64,000 bases of DNA from an uncultured Lachnospiraceae bacterium (lineage in GTDB: Bacteria; Bacillota; Clostridia; Lachnospirales; Lachnospiraceae). The notes beneath the pieces were generated by a model, which was given only the letters and a program-made list of their open reading frames with translations, was not told the DNA's origin and did not search any database. The stretch covers positions 1-64,000 of the forward strand of contig CAMJGH010000004.1 of the NCBI GenBank assembly GCA_946405185.1, read 5' to 3'. A program made the translations under genes and the position numbers. This document shows, one piece after another, positions 61,136 to 64,000 of this stretch; position 1 is the first letter of the stretch, and each line of letters opens with the position of its first letter.

Positions 61136-62548
61136 TTACGGCCGTTCTTCTTTCAGCGGGCAGAGAACGGCCTCGCCGGAAGAGGACGGCAGACAGAGAT
61201 ACCGCCGGACGAGCGGGTTGAAAAAAGAGGTATAGTCATCGGCCTGCACCTCCACGGTCAGCAGGCCTTTTTTCATGCAGAAGGTGCTGAGGGGGAGCCT
61301 GAGGATGCCCCGGATGGTGTCCGGAGTGACGGCCTGCAGGGCGCAGATATCCTCCTGGAGGATGATGCCGGAGAGCGTCCGGATGGTGCAGCGCACGAAG
61401 GTGTGGTCCTCCCAGCGCGCGAAAGGGATGCGGATGAACGCCTCGCTCTGTGCCATATCCCGCGGGGCGTTTTCAGGCGCCGGCCGGTCAGGGCGGTGCA
61501 GCCCCCACCTGGCATCGTTCAGGGAACTGATGGAAAGGCCGGTCAGCTCCTGCAGGCGCGGCAGGGGCATGAAAGGATCCGTCTCCTGAAGGTCCGCAGC
61601 CGGGCTGACGCCGGGAGCGGTGCCATAATCGGCCAGAAATTCCGGCAGCAGACGGCGGCAGAAGTCCCGGGGATAGTTGGTAAAACTCAGCGGGTAGGAC
61701 GGACAGACATGGGCAAAGGCGATGCCGTCCTGCCGGAAAAGGATGGCCATCCGCGCCTCATCGCTGTGGAAAGCGGCGTTGCGCTCAGCAGCCGTGCCGC
61801 CGGCACCGCCCAGAGCGGTGCGGCACGTCGCCAGGTACTCATGCTGCCTGACAGCCGCTTTGGCGATGGCTTCTTCCGTGGCATGCGGCTCCGGCCAGAC
61901 GGAGGGCGGAAAGGACAACGAGGCCTCGCCCGCCCGGTAGGTCGGGGCATAGACGATGGAAGCGGGATGCTCCCGGTTGACAAGAGAAGAGAGGGCGGCC
62001 ACTTCCTCCAGGATGGCATTCAGTTCGGCATCGGAAGTGCAGACCGCTTTCACTTTCGGTTCCAGAAGACCGATCGGTGCGTCGGCTTCCAGCGTGAGAT
62101 GCTGCCAGGCATGCGCTTCAAAGATCTCTTTGGTCACCACGGCGGCATAATCGTTTTGCAGCGCATAGTAAACGGAAAAAATATTGTCCCGGGCATCTTC
62201 GCGGACATGAAACGTCCGTCCTTCCGGCGTGGTGACCGTCCAGACTCCCTTGCGGATGGCACACCCCTCGATGCCTTCGGTGATGGTGATGTCTTCCGCG
62301 CCGCAGACCCCGGCGGCATAGTCGGCGGCCTGCTTCGTGGTGTGAGGCTTGGGATCATCCATGACGAAGAACAGGACTAGGACACCGCCCATGATCACGG
62401 CGATGATGATCACCAGCACAAGACACGTGGTCAGGATCCCGGCCACGGTGAGCGCGATGCCGGAAGCAGACGCCGGAGGCGGGAGCTTTTTTTCTTCTTT
62501 TTCATCCGGACAGGCGTCCGGCGGCAGGGATTCGGGCAGGGTGTCCAT
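61136..62548 (-). CDS. Uncharacterised membrane-anchored protein
   Basis: 470 residues, not recognised. A Pro/Glu/Lys-rich cytosolic N-terminus, one transmembrane helix (about residues 35-62: IALTVAGILTTCLVLVIIIAVIMGGVLVLFFVM), then a large extracytoplasmic domain with few motifs. ATG 62548 is preferred over 62563 because AAAGGA lies in front of it. TTGACA/TATATA promoter upstream. The first soluble part (TTPEGRTFHVREDARDNIFSVYYALQNDY) may be a repeat-poor PepSY-like or ligand-binding domain; this is speculation. Confidence 0.7.
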   Translation of the reverse strand: MDTLPESLPPDACPDEKEEKKLPPPASASGIALTVAGILTTCLVLVIIIAVIMGGVLVLFFVMDDPKPHTTKQAADYAAGVCGAEDITITEGIEGCAIRKGVWTVTTPEGRTFHVREDARDNIFSVYYALQNDYAAVVTKEIFEAHAWQHLTLEADAPIGLLEPKVKAVCTSDAELNAILEEVAALSSLVNREHPASIVYAPTYRAGEASLSFPPSVWPEPHATEEAIAKAAVRQHEYLATCRTALGGAGGTAAERNAAFHSDEARMAILFRQDGIAFAHVCPSYPLSFTNYPRDFCRRLLPEFLADYGTAPGVSPAADLQETDPFMPLPRLQELTGLSISSLNDARWGLHRPDRPAPENAPRDMAQSEAFIRIPFARWEDHTFVRCTIRTLSGIILQEDICALQAVTPDTIRGILRLPLSTFCMKKGLLTVEVQADDYTSFFNPLVRRYLCLPSSSGEAVLCPLKEERP

Positions 62549-62595
62549 CGGATATCCTTTCATGAGCGAAACTTGCTGTTATGCGTCATGAAAAC

Positions 62596-62624
62596 TATAT
62601 ACCACGGAAAGAATATATTGTCAA
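62596..62624 (-). promoter_or_regulatory. Promoter of the membrane-anchored protein gene
   Basis: On the minus strand TTGACA, 17 bp, TATATA, close to the sigma-A consensus. Confidence 0.8.
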
Positions 62625-62725
62625 ACGATAAAATCATCGCGTTTTACCGCATTGGCGCAGAGCTGCGGGCGCTCTGTCCTGCCAAAACAGGATTTTCTGG
62701 AAGAATGTAAGAAAAGATTCGGCGG

Positions 62726-62754
62726 TTGAAATCCGCAGCCAAAATGGCTATACT
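62726..62754 (+). promoter_or_regulatory. Promoter of the flippase gene
   Basis: TTGAAA, 17 bp, TATACT, diverging from the previous promoter. GGCTAT (62747-62752) and ATAGCC (62763-62768) form an inverted repeat around the predicted start. Confidence 0.75.
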
Positions 62755-62800
62755 GTTTCAAAATAGCCGGAGTCTGTCCGGGCGTGAAAGGGGCCTCTGT

Positions 62801-64000
62801 TTGGAAGAAAAAGCGCCGAAAACACAGGCGTCCGCGGGTTCGCAGATGCGCCGCAACGTCATCTGGAACATCATCGGGAGTCTCTGCATGGCGGCTTCCA
62901 CGGTGGTGCTGATGAGCGCGGCCGGCCGCATCGGCGAGGCGGAAGGGGCTCTGTTTGCTGCGGCCTTCACCATGGCGCAGCAGCTGGCGGTCATCGGCTA
63001 TTTTGAGGTACGCGCCATCCAGGTGACGGACGTGGACGAAAAGCACGCGTTTGCCGACTATCTGGGGTTCCGGCTGATCACCTGCGCGGTGATGTTCATC
63101 GGGTGCGCGGCATACGGCATTTTCACCGGGCAGACCCGGGCAGCCATGCTGGCCGCCGTGCTCATTGGCGTGTACAAGATGACGGACGCGTTTGCGGACG
63201 TCTTTGAAGGGGAATTTCAGAAGCGCGGGCGGCTGGATCTGTCCGGCGTTTCCATGGCGGTGCGCGTGCTGCTCTCCGTGGGGGCGTTCTGCGTGGCGGC
63301 CGTGCTGACCAGAAACGTGACGGCGGCCATTCTGGCGGCCTTGTTTGGGCAGTGCGCGGCGCTCTTTGTCACCGACCTTCGCCCGGTGAAACACTTCTCC
63401 GGGCTGCGCGTGCGCTTTGAAAAAGAACAGATGCGCGGCATCTTTGCCGACTGCGTGATGCTCTTTATCGGCAACTTCCTGCTGCTCTATCTCATGAACG
63501 CGGCCAAGTACGCGGGCGAGCGGTACCTGTCGGATGCGGACTACTACCGCTACACGGCGGCGCTCTTTCTGCCGGCCTACGCCATCAACCTGGTGAGCAA
63601 TTTCCTGTTCCGGCCGGTCCTGGTGACCATGTCGGAGCAGTACCGGGCGGGGGAGTACGCCGCGTTTGAGAAGCTGGTGGGCAAACTGTTGCTGGGCATT
63701 GCCGGCATCACGGCGGCGGGCCTGGCCGCGGCGGCCATCGCCGGCATTCCGGTGCTGGAGCTGATGTACCCGGTGGATCTGTCCGGGTGCCTGCCGGGGC
63801 TTCTGCTGGTCATTCTGGGCGGCGGGCTGTACGCCGTGGGCATCATTTTATACTATGTCGATACGGTCATGCGCCGGCAGACGGCGCTTTGCCTGGCGTA
63901 TCTGCTGGCGGTGGTCATCACCCTGCCGCTGCCGTACCTGCTGGTAAAGCGCGGCGGCCTGATGGGCGCCTGCACGGCGTTCGCGCTGGAGATGGTGATC
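62801..64000 (+). CDS. Polysaccharide/lipopolysaccharide flippase-like protein (3' end outside window)
   Basis: Open to the window end, 400 codons, no stop, so the length is unknown. Wzx/RfbX-like MVF-superfamily transporter of lipid-linked sugars. About ten hydrophobic helices are visible (NVIWNIIGSLCMAASTVVLMS, LITCAVMFIGCAAYGIF, AVRVLLSVGAFCVAAVL, MLFIGNFLLLYLMNAAKYAGE, LLGIAGITAAGLAAAAIAGI, LPGLLLVILGGGLYAVGIILYYV). FEVRAIQVTDVDEKHAFADYLGFRL and AAKYAGERYLSD fit the exopolysaccharide flippase family. TTG 62801 is the start, with GAAAGGGG 8 bp before it, as in the P-type ATPase gene. Own promoter. Confidence 0.8.
   Translation, partial: MEEKAPKTQASAGSQMRRNVIWNIIGSLCMAASTVVLMSAAGRIGEAEGALFAAAFTMAQQLAVIGYFEVRAIQVTDVDEKHAFADYLGFRLITCAVMFIGCAAYGIFTGQTRAAMLAAVLIGVYKMTDAFADVFEGEFQKRGRLDLSGVSMAVRVLLSVGAFCVAAVLTRNVTAAILAALFGQCAALFVTDLRPVKHFSGLRVRFEKEQMRGIFADCVMLFIGNFLLLYLMNAAKYAGERYLSDADYYRYTAALFLPAYAINLVSNFLFRPVLVTMSEQYRAGEYAAFEKLVGKLLLGIAGITAAGLAAAAIAGIPVLELMYPVDLSGCLPGLLLVILGGGLYAVGIILYYVDTVMRRQTALCLAYLLAVVITLPLPYLLVKRGGLMGACTAFALEMVI

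Overview
The window is a gene-dense, high-G+C chromosomal segment from a low-complexity-envelope Gram-positive anaerobe, most likely a member of the Clostridia (Oscillospiraceae/Lachnospiraceae-like gut Firmicute). Evidence for this: strong Shine-Dalgarno sites (AGGAGG) with some TTG and GTG starts, sigma-A type promoters with 17 bp spacing, a Bacillus-type LexA box, an orphan UgpC/MsmK sugar ATPase, a short HisG with HisZ, two sporulating-clostridia-style D-Ala-D-Ala carboxypeptidases, a radical-SAM anaerobic sulfatase maturase and a clostridial-type 6S RNA. The species cannot be named from the sequence. No phage, transposase, integrase or CRISPR array is visible.

Layout. 1-6.2 kb: 3' part of ileS, glycogen phosphorylase, and a gluconate 5-dehydrogenase-type SDR. 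6.3-13.6 kb: a tightly overlapping run of ROK sugar kinase, mannose-6-phosphate isomerase, two D,D-carboxypeptidases, a BMP-family lipoprotein and a HAD/metallo-beta-lactamase fusion. 13.7-14.5 kb: a 6S RNA candidate and tRNA-Gln(CUG), each with its own promoter, then a convergent XRE regulator. 14.8-19.6 kb: the UgpC-type ATPase, a CdaR/PucR-type regulator, a S41 protease and an aldose 1-epimerase. 19.7 kb: first copy of a structured 127 bp repeat. 19.9-25.8 kb: a D-2-hydroxyacid dehydrogenase, then uvrB-uvrA behind a LexA box. 26-30 kb: a PPIase lipoprotein, a small zinc-ribbon membrane protein and a P-type ATPase. 30-37.7 kb: a his operon, hisZ-G-D-C-B-H-A-FI-E, with an unusual HisF-HisI fusion. 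37.8-42.7 kb: MATE exporter, ABC-F protein with a long attenuator-like leader, a VWA protein and an ADP-ribosylglycohydrolase. 42.8-47.1 kb: a GPH-family sugar transporter, an unknown membrane protein and a sulfatase-maturase-type radical SAM enzyme. 47.1-53.6 kb: aspartate ammonia-lyase, a two-gene ABC exporter and a full-size MsbA/LmrA-type ABC exporter whose promoter carries a LacI/CcpA-type operator. 53.7 kb: second copy of the structured repeat. 53.9-59.0 kb: a seven-gene minus-strand redox operon led by its own TetR regulator and including a steroid-5-alpha-reductase-like (DUF1295) membrane enzyme. 59.2-64 kb: YgjP-type metallopeptidase, a second MATE exporter, an unknown membrane-anchored protein, and the start of a polysaccharide flippase that runs off the window.

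The most promising uncharacterised system is the TetR-controlled redox operon (53.9-59.1 kb). The most unusual non-coding signals are the two-copy structured repeat with compensatory base changes, the ABC-F leader with a four-codon upstream ORF, and a small hairpin family that sits directly on stop codons. All functional assignments are from reading motifs and order by eye; no database search was possible.
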